64,000 nucleotides of DNA, from positions 682,001-746,000 of the forward strand of contig NZ_FRBY01000002.1 in the NCBI RefSeq assembly GCF_900142735.1, written 5' to 3'. Below are positions 25,065-34,957 of this stretch, in pieces (position 1 is the stretch's first letter; every line of letters starts with the position of its first letter). The DNA is from Flavobacterium saccharophilum (GTDB lineage Bacteria > Bacteroidota > Bacteroidia > Flavobacteriales > Flavobacteriaceae). The notes under the pieces were generated by a model that was given only the letters and a program-made list of their open reading frames with translations, was not told the origin of the DNA and searched no databases. The translations under genes were made by a program, and so were the position numbers.

Positions 25065-27365
25065 CTATTTAGTTAACTCAAAACTAACTTTCTTATCTGC
25101 AGCTGAGTTTCCTCCAACGAAAACATCAAACTGTCCAGCTTCTGCTACGAATTGTAAGTCAGAATTATAAAATTTTAAATCTTCAACCGTGATATCAAAT
25201 GTCACAGTTTGTTTTTCACCTTTTTTAAGTGTTATTTTTTGGAAATTTTTCAATTCTCTAACCGGTCTTGTTACTGAACCTACTAAATCTCTGATGTACA
25301 ATTGAACAGTTTCTTTTCCGTCATAATTTCCTGTATTGGTAACATCAACAGTAACTTTCAATTTTCCACTTTCATTCATCTTATCTGATGAAATTTTTAG
25401 GTTTGAATAGTCAAAGTTGGTATAACTTAAACCAAATCCAAATGGGAATAATGGCTCGTTTCTTTCATCTAAATAATTAGATCTGAATTTTTCGAATTTA
25501 CCTTCTGTATTTGCCAAAGGTCTTCCTGTGTTTTTGTGTGCATAATAAATTGGCACTTGTCCAACGCTTCTTGGGAAAGTTGTAGTTAATTTTCCAGAAG
25601 GATTTACATCTCCAAATAAAACATCAGCAATAGCATAACCAGCTTCAGTCCCGGCAAACCAAGCATTTAAAATAGCAGGAACCGTTTCGTTTTCCTCTTT
25701 TAAAACTAACGGACGACCTTCAAATAAAACTAAAACAACTGGTTTTCCTGTTTTTAATAAGGCATTTAACAAGTCTTTTTGAGCTTGTGGAATTTCTAAA
25801 TTTGTACGACTGCTAGATTCTCCACTCATTTCTGCAGATTCTCCAAGAGCTGCTACAATAACATCAGATTGGCTGGCTACTTTTAAAGCTTCTGCCAATA
25901 ATTCTTCTTTAGAGCGACCATCGCGGTGTAAAGTTTTACCAAACATTGTCGCGTTAGTTTCAAAAGTTTCATTATAATCTAAATTACTTCCTTTTGCATA
26001 CAATACTTTTGTAGAAGGTCCTGCCACTTCTTTGATTCCTGCTAATAATGAAATAGCATTTTCCATTTTAGTAGCAACACTCCAGGTTCCTGGCATGTTT
26101 TCTTTTGCATCTGCCAATGGCCCGATAAGTGCAATTGTACCAGATTTTTTGAGAGGCAATACCTGATTTTGATTTTTTAACAAAACCAGTGACTGTGCTG
26201 CAATCTGACGTGCTTCTTTTCTGCTTGCTGACGTAAAAATCTCTGTTTTAGCTCTTTTTTCATCGCAATATTTGTATGGATCGTGGAATAATCCTAAATC
26301 ATATTTTGCTTCCAAAATAAGTTTAACAGCATTATCGATTTGCTCGATCGTTACTTTTTTCTCGTCTAACGATTTTTTCAAAGTTGTTAAAAAACCTTCA
26401 CCAACCATATCCATTTCTACACCGGCATTTAGAGACAAAGCTGAAACCGCTTGTAAATCGCCCATACCATGTTCGATCATTTCGTTGATTCCTGTAAAGT
26501 CAGTTACTACGAAACCTTTAAAGCCCCACTGTTTTCTTAAAACATCTGTCATTAACCATTTGTTTCCAGTTGCAGGAATTCCGTCAACTTCGTTAAAAGA
26601 AGCCATTACAGTACCTACACCAGCATCAACAGCTGCTTTGTAAGGAGGAAAATAATCATTGAACATTCTGATATGACTCATATCAACTGTGTTATAGTCA
26701 CGACCTGCTTCTGGTGCTCCGTATAAAGCGAAATGTTTTACACATGCCATAATCGAATTATTTTTAGAAAGATCATGTTGCTGGTATCCGTTTACCATTG
26801 CTTTTGCAATCTTGCTTCCTAAGTAAGGATCTTCACCTGAACCTTCAGAAATTCTTCCCCAACGAGGATCACGGGAAATATCTACCATTGGCGAAAATGT
26901 CCAGTTGATTCCATCAGCACTTGCTTCCTGAGCCGCAATCTGAGCACTTCTTTCGATCAAATTCATATCCCACGTACAAGATAATCCTAACGGAATTGGG
27001 AATGTTGTTTCGTAACCGTGAATGACATCCATACCGAAAATCAATGGAATTTTTAAACGGCTCTTTTCAATGGCAATTTTTTGTACTTCTTTAATTTTTT
27101 GAACAGATTTAATATTGAATAAACCACCTACTTTACCTTCAGCAATTTTTTTAGCCACATCAGAACTGTTTGCTTGTCCTGTCGTAATATCTCCAGAAGT
27201 TGGTAAATTAAGCTGACCTAATTTTTCGTCTAAAGTCATTTTTGACAAAAGCTCAGCTACAAACTCTGATTTTGGTTTAATTGTTACTGTGTTTTTAGTG
27301 TTCTTTTTTTGAGCATAACCCAAAACAGCACATCCTAAAAAAAGTAAGACTAATTTGTTTTTCAT
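25065..27365 (-). CDS. bglX: GH3 beta-glucosidase (BglX-like)
   Basis: 766 aa from the ATG at 27365, whose signal peptide MKNKLVLLFLGCAVLGYAQ decides the start over upstream in-frame ATGs. It has a GH3 N-terminal barrel, a C-terminal alpha/beta sandwich and a fibronectin III-like domain. The nucleophile Asp is in GFVVTDFTG; the acid/base Glu is in MSGESSSRTNLEIPQAQ, the same position as in BglX. Substrate-binding motifs include SGEDPYLG and KHFALYG. Likely a periplasmic exo-beta-glucosidase that finishes oligosaccharides made by the upstream PF10091 enzyme. It follows the esterase gene by 10 bp and ends at a terminator. Confidence 0.93.
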   Translation of the reverse strand: MKNKLVLLFLGCAVLGYAQKKNTKNTVTIKPKSEFVAELLSKMTLDEKLGQLNLPTSGDITTGQANSSDVAKKIAEGKVGGLFNIKSVQKIKEVQKIAIEKSRLKIPLIFGMDVIHGYETTFPIPLGLSCTWDMNLIERSAQIAAQEASADGINWTFSPMVDISRDPRWGRISEGSGEDPYLGSKIAKAMVNGYQQHDLSKNNSIMACVKHFALYGAPEAGRDYNTVDMSHIRMFNDYFPPYKAAVDAGVGTVMASFNEVDGIPATGNKWLMTDVLRKQWGFKGFVVTDFTGINEMIEHGMGDLQAVSALSLNAGVEMDMVGEGFLTTLKKSLDEKKVTIEQIDNAVKLILEAKYDLGLFHDPYKYCDEKRAKTEIFTSASRKEARQIAAQSLVLLKNQNQVLPLKKSGTIALIGPLADAKENMPGTWSVATKMENAISLLAGIKEVAGPSTKVLYAKGSNLDYNETFETNATMFGKTLHRDGRSKEELLAEALKVASQSDVIVAALGESAEMSGESSSRTNLEIPQAQKDLLNALLKTGKPVVLVLFEGRPLVLKEENETVPAILNAWFAGTEAGYAIADVLFGDVNPSGKLTTTFPRSVGQVPIYYAHKNTGRPLANTEGKFEKFRSNYLDERNEPLFPFGFGLSYTNFDYSNLKISSDKMNESGKLKVTVDVTNTGNYDGKETVQLYIRDLVGSVTRPVRELKNFQKITLKKGEKQTVTFDITVEDLKFYNSDLQFVAEAGQFDVFVGGNSAADKKVSFELTK

Positions 27366-27375
27366 TCTAATATAT

Positions 27376-28089
27376 TTATTTATTCGTATTCGTTTTAATT
27401 TGTTTAAACATCCAGTTATAAATTTCAGGATTGTCATAAACTCTTGACCAACTGTCGTGGCCTGCATCGTCAAAAATGGTCAATTGAACATCTTTAGCAT
27501 TGCATTTTTTTAATTCTTTGTAAATCGTTATGGCATAATCAACCTTTACTACATCATCTGCCAATCCATGAAAAATTCTCGTTGGAATATTGGCAATTTT
27601 GCAAACACTTTCTAACTCAATCAAATCAACAAACCCCGAAATCGGAACAATTGCTGCAAACTTATCAGGATAGGAAAGCGCCAAATTCCAAGCTGCCCAG
27701 CCACCCGAACTTAAACCGGTAACATAAATTCTGGCAGCATCAATTTTATTTTCTCTTTGAACTTTTAGAATCAATTCATTAATAGATTCAATGTCCCAAC
27801 TCTCGTCTTCTTTACATTGAGGAGCCAAAACGTAAGCATTTAATTGATGGTTTTTTAAATATTTTAAAGGGCCATGAATCTTTACTTTTTCAATGTCAGT
27901 TCCTTTTTCTCCGTCACCAGAAATAAAAACTATTAATGGCTTTTTCTCTTCTATATTAGCCGGTTTGTGCAATATATAACCTAATTCATGTTTTACGACT
28001 TGGACCGTTTTTATTGATCCTGTAGTTTCGCTTTGTGCAAAGCTCAAAACAGAAAATAGCAGTATCAATAAAGTTATTTTGTATTTCAT
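27376..28089 (-). CDS. Secreted alpha/beta hydrolase (esterase-like)
   Basis: 237 aa with signal MKYKITLLILLFSVLSFAQ. The serine hydrolase triad is visible: Ser in VTGLSSGGWAAW, Asp in FHGLADDVVKVD and His in DDAGHDSW. It resembles the dienelactone/phospholipase-carboxylesterase type seen as carbohydrate esterases in PULs. Tight spacing to the PF10091 gene (14 bp upstream) and the GH3 gene (10 bp downstream) puts it in the enzyme operon, so deacylation of the glycan is the likely task (inference); the acyl group is unknown. Confidence 0.85.
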   Translation of the reverse strand: MKYKITLLILLFSVLSFAQSETTGSIKTVQVVKHELGYILHKPANIEEKKPLIVFISGDGEKGTDIEKVKIHGPLKYLKNHQLNAYVLAPQCKEDESWDIESINELILKVQRENKIDAARIYVTGLSSGGWAAWNLALSYPDKFAAIVPISGFVDLIELESVCKIANIPTRIFHGLADDVVKVDYAITIYKELKKCNAKDVQLTIFDDAGHDSWSRVYDNPEIYNWMFKQIKTNTNK

Positions 28090-28103
28090 TTACTCAAAAA
28101 GGA

Positions 28104-29492
28104 TTAAAATCCGTATTTACCTGAACTAAAGCCTAGTTTTACTAATCCTTGTTTAGTGTCTGATGCATTCATAAACAGTTTCCATAACAAACCGCTTCTA
28201 TAGTTCTCAATCATAGGAGCAATTGTTCCTTGATCGATTGCTAAATAACGAGCTGTTACCCAATTATATTGAGGTGAAAAAGCATCGTACGGGCCTGCGA
28301 TTCCAACATATTTTGCTTTATTGTCATCATACAAATAGTGCAAAAACTTCATAGATTCTACTGGAGTATATGGAAAAGATGACAATGCCGCTGTTGGAGA
28401 AATAACGCCGTTATCATTGTTAGGCTGATGAGCAGTGTATCCAGTAGTTCCATCAGGATTACGGGTATAACTTGCAGTTAATCCCCAGCATTTATCTGAA
28501 TAATCTTTAAATCCTTTTGGATTTGCAACACTATACTGAACCATTATTTTAGCATGATTTTGTGTCAACGCCCAATAATCAGCATATTTATCTTTTAAAT
28601 TATTTGGATCTAAACCTAAATAAGAATAGTGTGACCAGAACATTGGGCCTACATTTCCTGTGGCTCCGTTATAATTTAAAATAACTGGAATTCCATATTG
28701 AGAACCTCCATTTACAATAGCTCCACTTCTCGCCCATGCTTTATGATACGCTTCTGCAGAAATAGGATGCGTTGGTGAAGAAGCTGCCATTACATACGTA
28801 ATCAGACATTCATTATAGCCTTCTAATTTAAAATTCATTTCCCAGCCATAATTTGGAGACCAGTGCCAGTATAATGCATCTTGTCCCTGAGTATACCAAT
28901 CCCATTCTACACCTTTCCAAAGTTCGTCAGCTTTCACAGCCAATGCTTTTTCAGCCGCACTTCCATTTTTAAAATATTCTCTGATGGTAATTAAAGCCTG
29001 GCAAACGAAAGAAGTTTCTACTAAATCTCCCCCATTATCTTTTGTTCCAAACGGAATTACTTTTCCGTCTCTATTATCCATCCAGTGTGGCCACGCACCG
29101 TGAAAACGGTCTGCTTTTTCAAGAAAGGTTAATGCGGTCGTAAGTCTAGAAACAGCTTCAGCTCTTGGCAAAAAACCTCTTTCTACGCCTACAACGATAG
29201 TCATTAATCCAAAACCTGAACCTCCGGTAGTAATAATGTTTGATTCAAAATTTGGATCTTCCGTAAGATATCTTTCTCTTGCTAATTTTGAATTAGGATC
29301 AGCATAATCCCAAAAATATTTAATTGCATCTTTTTGAACCTGATCCATAGCCTCATTATCGGTTAGAGGTTTTGTTGGGGTCGTTGGATTTGTTGGTAAT
29401 GGAGTACCGCCGCTTTTTCCTTCATCTGGCGAAGAAGAAGAACAAGAGCAAAAAGCACCAACAAGTAATATGATATATAAACCAATTCTCAT
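28104..29492 (-). CDS. PF10091 glucoamylase-like lipoprotein (GH144-like)
   Basis: 462 aa. The signal ends GAFCSC with lipid anchor Cys17 and is followed by SSSSPDEG and a Pro/Thr linker, suggesting a surface or outer-membrane lipoprotein. The (alpha/alpha)6 barrel of the PF10091 family follows (AIKYFWDYADPNSKLARERY, GFGLMTIVVGVERGFL, HGAWPHWM, GGDLVETSFVCQALI, WGLTASY, SPTAALSSFPYTP, WVTARYLAIDQGTIAPMIENYRSGLLWKLFM). Characterised PF10091 members include GH144 endo-beta-1,2-glucanases, so that is my best guess. First gene of the second block of the PUL, downstream of a terminator. Confidence 0.85.
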   Translation of the reverse strand: MRIGLYIILLVGAFCSCSSSSPDEGKSGGTPLPTNPTTPTKPLTDNEAMDQVQKDAIKYFWDYADPNSKLARERYLTEDPNFESNIITTGGSGFGLMTIVVGVERGFLPRAEAVSRLTTALTFLEKADRFHGAWPHWMDNRDGKVIPFGTKDNGGDLVETSFVCQALITIREYFKNGSAAEKALAVKADELWKGVEWDWYTQGQDALYWHWSPNYGWEMNFKLEGYNECLITYVMAASSPTHPISAEAYHKAWARSGAIVNGGSQYGIPVILNYNGATGNVGPMFWSHYSYLGLDPNNLKDKYADYWALTQNHAKIMVQYSVANPKGFKDYSDKCWGLTASYTRNPDGTTGYTAHQPNNDNGVISPTAALSSFPYTPVESMKFLHYLYDDNKAKYVGIAGPYDAFSPQYNWVTARYLAIDQGTIAPMIENYRSGLLWKLFMNASDTKQGLVKLGFSSGKYGF

Positions 29493-29522
29493 TTTTATAA
29501 ATTTTGTAATATTAATAACTAA

Positions 29523-29556
29523 AAAAATACACCTGGAATTTACTCCAGGTGTATTT
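29523..29556 (-). terminator. Terminator between LamG and PF10091 genes
   Basis: On the minus strand AAATACACCTGGA - GTAAAT - TCCAGGTGTATTT then T residues; a 13-bp perfect stem. It likely sets a lower level of the enzyme genes than of susC/susD. Confidence 0.85.
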
Positions 29557-29566
29557 TGAAGAAAAT

Positions 29567-30466
29567 TTATCGTTTGTCTTTCTCTAATTTGTAAAGAGCA
29601 ACAACTTCATTATCAGTCAAGGCTGCGTCATAAATTCTGAACTCATCCATTGAACCAGTATAATTAAGCATCCATCCATCAGGAGCTCCCCAAGGAGTCC
29701 CCAAATGTTGTTGGTAACCTCCAATAATAAATTTAGAAACTTCAGAATTGGCTAATTCACCATAAGGAAGACCTCCGGTTAAAGGATCACTTGCATACCT
29801 TTTCGAAATAGATTCAGGCAAAACTATTTTTTGCCCGTCAATATAAAGACTATATGTAGAGCTTGTACCATTATAAGTCCATAATAAATGTTTCCATGAT
29901 CCAAACATATTAGCCAGAACATTTGTTCCTCCATGTTCAATAAATTGTCCTGCCCAAGGAATACTAGGCATAACATCTTTTTGAACATGATTTTTTAACA
30001 ACATTGTTGTTGCTGGCCCTGTTCCTTCAATAAGTGTAAAGATATTACCCCAAAAATCTGTTTTTTTAGGAAGCATAAATAACGATTGTGCGCCACCAGT
30101 ATGCGGATCCGTTTTAATCCACATTGAAATTGTAACGCTTTTTAAATTTACTATCGAGCTAGCAACTGTGTTATATGCAATAAAAGAACTTGCAGATCCT
30201 TGATAAGCTTCTCCTTTTATACCGGTACCATATGCTACATTAGTTCCTGATCCATCTGTTATACCATTTTTTGAATCGGCAATATTACCATCAAAACTAA
30301 ATTTAGATACTAAATGTGCAGCCGCAACATCATCAGAATTATCATAACCACCAATTGACTCGTAAGGAATTGGGCTATTTACTTTATCAATACTATCCTC
30401 GCAGCTCACAAACAATGCTGAAGTTAAAGCGAAAGAAAGCAAGAAAATGGATTTATTTTTTTTCAT
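29567..30466 (-). CDS. LamG-domain surface lipoprotein
   Basis: 299 aa. Signal MKKNKSIFLLSFALTSALFVSC with lipid anchor Cys22, then a LamG/concanavalin-like jelly-roll: VSKFSFDGNIADSKNG, SVTISMWIKTD, WKHLLWTYNG, YSLYIDGQKI and GSMDEFRIYDAALTDNEV. It occupies the SusE/F position directly after SusD (17 bp) and probably is the surface glycan-binding protein of the locus. LamG domains can also be catalytic, but the short length suggests binding only. Confidence 0.85.
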   Translation of the reverse strand: MKKNKSIFLLSFALTSALFVSCEDSIDKVNSPIPYESIGGYDNSDDVAAAHLVSKFSFDGNIADSKNGITDGSGTNVAYGTGIKGEAYQGSASSFIAYNTVASSIVNLKSVTISMWIKTDPHTGGAQSLFMLPKKTDFWGNIFTLIEGTGPATTMLLKNHVQKDVMPSIPWAGQFIEHGGTNVLANMFGSWKHLLWTYNGTSSTYSLYIDGQKIVLPESISKRYASDPLTGGLPYGELANSEVSKFIIGGYQQHLGTPWGAPDGWMLNYTGSMDEFRIYDAALTDNEVVALYKLEKDKR

Positions 30467-30483
30467 TTTTAATGTCTTTAGAA

Positions 30484-31938
30484 TTAATAACCAGGATTTT
30501 GCTGTGATAAACCATCGGCCTGTTTGATGAATGATGCCGGAATAGGAAATAATTCATTTTTACCTTCAGTAAAAGTTTTTCCATCTACAGCAAAAGCTGC
30601 TTTGGCTTGACCTGTACGAACTAAATCAAAAAATCTATCGTGTTCAAAAGCCATTTCTACTCTTCTTTCTCTCCAGATTGCATTTCTAATATCTCCCTGT
30701 GAAGAATAAGTTGTATTAGCTAAACCTGCTCTATTTCTGATTTGGTTCAACAATGGAATCGCATCTGTAGTTTGTCCTAACTCATTCAAAGCCTCAGCTT
30801 TCATTAATAAAACTTCAGCATATCTTAGGTATTTAATATCAACATCTGTTTCCCATGCATCTGTATAAGCTGATGAATAGGCTTTGTAATTGTATCTTTC
30901 GTTTTCAACTGTTGTTGGTACTACTCTTCCATCATATAAAGTTGAACCTCTAAAAATAATGGTGGCCGCTTTTCTGACATCTCCAGGTTCGTAAGCATTT
31001 ACTAGACTTTGAGATGGTGTATTAAAGCCCCAACCCCAACCGCCAGTACCACGAGCACCTTGCGTGTTAGAATAACCTTCAATTCCCTTAGCTGGAACAG
31101 CTCCTTGAGCATAAATTTCAAAAATTGATTCAGAATCAAATTTTCCAGTTGCTTTGTACATCGATGCATAATCAGTAACGATAGCGTAACCTGTAACTTT
31201 GTTAGCATTATCGATTACTTGTTGCCATTTCTTTTGATACATACTTACTTTTGCTAACAATGCATAAGCAGCACCTTTTGAAGCTCTTGATTTTTCATTA
31301 GCTGAATACGCTGTTTTTTCAGGTAATGCAGCGATAGCATCATTTAAATCAGCTTCAATAAATGCGTATACTTCAGCAGATGTTTTACGAGTTAACTGCA
31401 TAATTCTGTCAGAATCTGAGCCTGGAACCGGTAAATGATCTACAATTGGCACACCACCATAACATTTCACTAATGTAAAATACATAAAAGCTCTTAAAAA
31501 CTTAGCTTCACCAGCTAATCTGTTTCTTAAACCAGCATCTACTTTATCTAATTTTGGAAGCATGTTTAAAGCCTGATTACATCTGTTTATTCCATCGTAA
31601 TTCGCAATAAAAGTGCTCTCAGCAGAAGGATTAGAAGCATTATAAGTCAAAGCATCCAATACATCTTTGTCTGTTCCTGTATCACCGGCAGAAGATCCTT
31701 TGTCAGCATCATCAGACGTAATACTTGATAAACCAATCCAACCGAAAGAGGTCATGTCCCAATTTAAAAACTTGTTATAAATTGAAGTTACAAACTGAGC
31801 AGCCCCAGCTTCATTATTAAATAACTCCACATCGCCTGTCGAAATAGACTCCGTTTGGTCTACATCTAAATAATCGTCTGCACATCCTGTAAAAAAGAAT
31901 GCTGATAATACAAACGTTGCTATATATATCTTTTTCAT
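30484..31938 (-). CDS. SusD/RagB family outer membrane lipoprotein
   Basis: 484 aa surface glycan-binding lid of the SusCD importer. Lipoprotein signal FFFTGC, then TPR-like helical architecture with family segments (AGEAKFLRAFMYFTLVKCYGGVPI, YLRYAEVLLMKAEALNELG, AIWRERRVEMAFEHDRFFDLVRTG, LFPIPASFI). It starts 4 bp after the SusC stop codon, as usual for these pairs. Confidence 0.96.
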   Translation of the reverse strand: MKKIYIATFVLSAFFFTGCADDYLDVDQTESISTGDVELFNNEAGAAQFVTSIYNKFLNWDMTSFGWIGLSSITSDDADKGSSAGDTGTDKDVLDALTYNASNPSAESTFIANYDGINRCNQALNMLPKLDKVDAGLRNRLAGEAKFLRAFMYFTLVKCYGGVPIVDHLPVPGSDSDRIMQLTRKTSAEVYAFIEADLNDAIAALPEKTAYSANEKSRASKGAAYALLAKVSMYQKKWQQVIDNANKVTGYAIVTDYASMYKATGKFDSESIFEIYAQGAVPAKGIEGYSNTQGARGTGGWGWGFNTPSQSLVNAYEPGDVRKAATIIFRGSTLYDGRVVPTTVENERYNYKAYSSAYTDAWETDVDIKYLRYAEVLLMKAEALNELGQTTDAIPLLNQIRNRAGLANTTYSSQGDIRNAIWRERRVEMAFEHDRFFDLVRTGQAKAAFAVDGKTFTEGKNELFPIPASFIKQADGLSQQNPGY

Positions 31939-31942
31939 AATA

Positions 31943-34900
31943 TTAAAATTTTAAATTAGCACCAATTACAAATGATCTCAATGTTGGATAAGCATCAAGC
32001 TCAACACCCTGAGTTCCATAAGGATTTCCATCTCCGTTTAATTCTGGAGAAAATCCTGAGAATTTTTGCGTAATAAATGGGTTAATTGCATTTACATAAA
32101 TTCTGCATGCGCTTATGAAAGAATTCTCTTGTAAAGGCAATTTATATCCTACTGTGATATTATTAACTCTGAAAAAATCACCTGATTCTAAGTAATAAGT
32201 TGAAGCTACCGGTACCTGATTAAAAGGTGCAGGATTTGAAGCTGTTAAATTATTTGGCGTCCAGAAATCAGTAGCGAGTGAATTTTCAATGTTTTCTCCA
32301 TAAAAACGCTGTGCTTTTTTACCATTGTAAACTTTTGCACCAGACGTACCATATCCATCAACAGAAAAATCAAAGTTTTTGTAATTGAAACCTAAAGAAA
32401 CCCCATAGTTAGATTTTGGTAAACTTGAACCGACATATTTTTTATCAGCAGTAGCGCTCAATGCATCCTGAGTAACTTTGTCTCCGGCAGCATTGTAATA
32501 AAGCATTTTTCCGTTTGCTGCATCAAAACCAGCGTATTCATAGATATAAAAACTTCCTAATGGCTGACCAATTGTTGTATTATCAAGTAATTTTGTATCC
32601 TGACCGTTTCCTAAACCTCCACCAATAACAGGAGATAAAACAACATTTTTTAAACCTGTTAGTTCATTTTTGTTGTTTGAAAAGTTACCTCCAATATAAT
32701 AGCTGAAATTTTCACCAATTTTATCATCCCAACGTAAAGAGATTTCATATCCTTTGTTTGATACTTCTCCAACGTGTGCTGGTGACGCAGTCGTAATTCC
32801 AGATGACATATAAGGTTTTGTATTTAAAATTACATTATTTGTATTTTTATCATACACGTCAAAAGTCCCTTTTAATCTGCTGTCTAAAAGTTCAACATCT
32901 AAACCTACAGAAGATTCTTCAGTAACCTCCCAAGATAAACTTGGATCAATTTGAGAGTTAATTGTTGTTCCTTCATTCAAAATCGAACCACCTAAGTATG
33001 CATTCAAACCAGAAGTATACCCCTGACTATTAAGCGGTACATTTTGATTTCCTAATTTACCCCAGCTTCCTCTTAATTTCAATAAATTGATCATTTTAGC
33101 ATCAGCCATAAAGTTTTCTTTGGTAATGATCCATCCTGCACCGAATGCTGGAAAGGTTCCCCAACGATAATCTTTACCAAAATTTGAAGATCCGTCACGT
33201 CTCACTGTTCCTGTAACTAAATATCTGTCCATTAATTTGTACTGGAAACGACCTAAGTAAGATGCAAGTTTAATTTCATTAAAAACTTCATCCTTGTAGC
33301 TTGTTACATTTGTAGCATATTCGACATCTTTTAACGCCCAATAGTTAGAATCCGGATTAACATTTTTTCTTTTTATAGTTAATTTTTGTCTGGCACCTTT
33401 TACATATGTTTCAACACCCGCTGTTGCTTCGATATCGTGAATTTCATTAAATACTTTATTATAAGTCAAATAATTAGACAAACTCCAGTTGTAGTATTCT
33501 TCTCGTCCTTTTGTTAATAAGTTGATATTAGCATTTGGAAATTCTTTTTCATAGTCACTTGCTTCTTTATTAGGATTAGCAGCTAACCATATATTTTTGG
33601 TATCATCAAAATTATATTGATTCCATGTATAATATTCACCATTATATTGAGAGGTAAACTTTAAGGAAGGTATGATTTCGTAATCTAATTTTAAACCACC
33701 CTGCAACATCACACTGCGTTGTTGTTCATCATAAAAATCTAATTGAGCAACTGGATTTCCAACATTATTAATTGAATTACCAACTTCGCTTGCAAAACCA
33801 TTCTCACCAACACGTGCAACACCATACTTACCATCGGCAAAATAAACTGGAACTATAGGAGATTGTTTATATGCATTTGTAAAAGCTCCTAATGGCTTTG
33901 GAGCCGATTTAGTAGAGGTTACACTAAAGTTTTGAGTTAACTTAAGTTTCTTTGAAATTTTAAATTCATTATTATTTCTAAAAGTAGTACGGCCATAATC
34001 TAAACCGTTTAAAATAGCCTTTTCTTCATAGTTTCCTAAACTGAAAAAGTAATTTATGTTTTCACTAGCTCCTGAAACAGAAACATTGTTTTGAGTATAT
34101 GATCCTGTTCTTGTTATCTCATCAAACCAATCGGTATTAACAGGCTGATCCTGAGAATATGTAGTAGCTTGTAAAGCTGTATTGGTGTAATAAGCATATT
34201 TATTACTACCTGCCATTTTTACTTTCTTAAGTGGTGTTCTTACACCTCCAAAGCTTTCTATCTCAATAGATACTTTTTCTCCTTTACCTTTTTTGGTTGT
34301 AATGATAATAACCCCGTTTGCAGCTCTTGTACCGTAAATAGCTAGTGCAGAGGCGTCTTTTAAAATATCATAAGTAACAATATCATTGGTGTTAATATTA
34401 TTGATGTTTTCAGTTGCCATACCATCTACAATATAGAGTGGAGTTCTACCCCCCAATGCTGTACCTAAACCTCTAATAACTACAGAAGGAGTGCTTCCTG
34501 GTAAATCAGAAGAGGTTACCTGCACACCTGCCGCTTTTCCCTGAATAGCCTGAGAAGCATTCAATACCTTAGTTTTTGTAATATCTTCAGCCTTTATAGA
34601 AGATATTGCCGTTGTATTGTCAATTTTCTTTCTTGTACCATATCCAATAACAACTACTTCTTTTAAAGCAGTATCTTCTGCTTCTTTTAAGGTTATTGTC
34701 ATTGGAGCTGTTGTTGCGGGTACAGAAACTGCGGTAAAACCGAGCATTGAGACCTTTAAAACCTCGCCTTCTTTAGCATTAATTGTAAAATTACCATCGA
34801 AATCAGCATCAGCAGTAGTTCTGGAGGTCGGAGCGCTAATAACTGCTCCCGGAATTCCCATTCCACTACTATCTACTATTTTTCCTTTAATTGCTTGTCC

Positions 34901-34957
34901 AGACATATATGCCGGTAATAGCAAAAGTGCTAAAAAGCTAAAAATAAAATTTTTCAT
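31943..34957 (-). CDS. SusC/RagA family TonB-linked outer membrane transporter
   Basis: 1004 aa TonB-dependent importer that forms the channel under SusD. Signal peptide (~1-20), a carboxypeptidase-D-like beta domain (IKGKIVDSSGMGIPGAVIS), the family stretch EVVVIGYGTRKK, a plug domain (ALAIYGTRAANGVIIITTKKG) and a long beta-barrel ending VIGANLKF. Likely imports oligosaccharides released at the surface. First gene of the PUL operon; a palindrome-rich region lies upstream. Confidence 0.97.
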   Translation of the reverse strand: MKNFIFSFLALLLLPAYMSGQAIKGKIVDSSGMGIPGAVISAPTSRTTADADFDGNFTINAKEGEVLKVSMLGFTAVSVPATTAPMTITLKEAEDTALKEVVVIGYGTRKKIDNTTAISSIKAEDITKTKVLNASQAIQGKAAGVQVTSSDLPGSTPSVVIRGLGTALGGRTPLYIVDGMATENINNINTNDIVTYDILKDASALAIYGTRAANGVIIITTKKGKGEKVSIEIESFGGVRTPLKKVKMAGSNKYAYYTNTALQATTYSQDQPVNTDWFDEITRTGSYTQNNVSVSGASENINYFFSLGNYEEKAILNGLDYGRTTFRNNNEFKISKKLKLTQNFSVTSTKSAPKPLGAFTNAYKQSPIVPVYFADGKYGVARVGENGFASEVGNSINNVGNPVAQLDFYDEQQRSVMLQGGLKLDYEIIPSLKFTSQYNGEYYTWNQYNFDDTKNIWLAANPNKEASDYEKEFPNANINLLTKGREEYYNWSLSNYLTYNKVFNEIHDIEATAGVETYVKGARQKLTIKRKNVNPDSNYWALKDVEYATNVTSYKDEVFNEIKLASYLGRFQYKLMDRYLVTGTVRRDGSSNFGKDYRWGTFPAFGAGWIITKENFMADAKMINLLKLRGSWGKLGNQNVPLNSQGYTSGLNAYLGGSILNEGTTINSQIDPSLSWEVTEESSVGLDVELLDSRLKGTFDVYDKNTNNVILNTKPYMSSGITTASPAHVGEVSNKGYEISLRWDDKIGENFSYYIGGNFSNNKNELTGLKNVVLSPVIGGGLGNGQDTKLLDNTTIGQPLGSFYIYEYAGFDAANGKMLYYNAAGDKVTQDALSATADKKYVGSSLPKSNYGVSLGFNYKNFDFSVDGYGTSGAKVYNGKKAQRFYGENIENSLATDFWTPNNLTASNPAPFNQVPVASTYYLESGDFFRVNNITVGYKLPLQENSFISACRIYVNAINPFITQKFSGFSPELNGDGNPYGTQGVELDAYPTLRSFVIGANLKF

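Noticed and set aside
27366..27473. 36-residue N-terminal extension of the GH3 enzyme
   Set aside because: It overlaps the esterase gene and would bury the signal peptide that starts at 27365.
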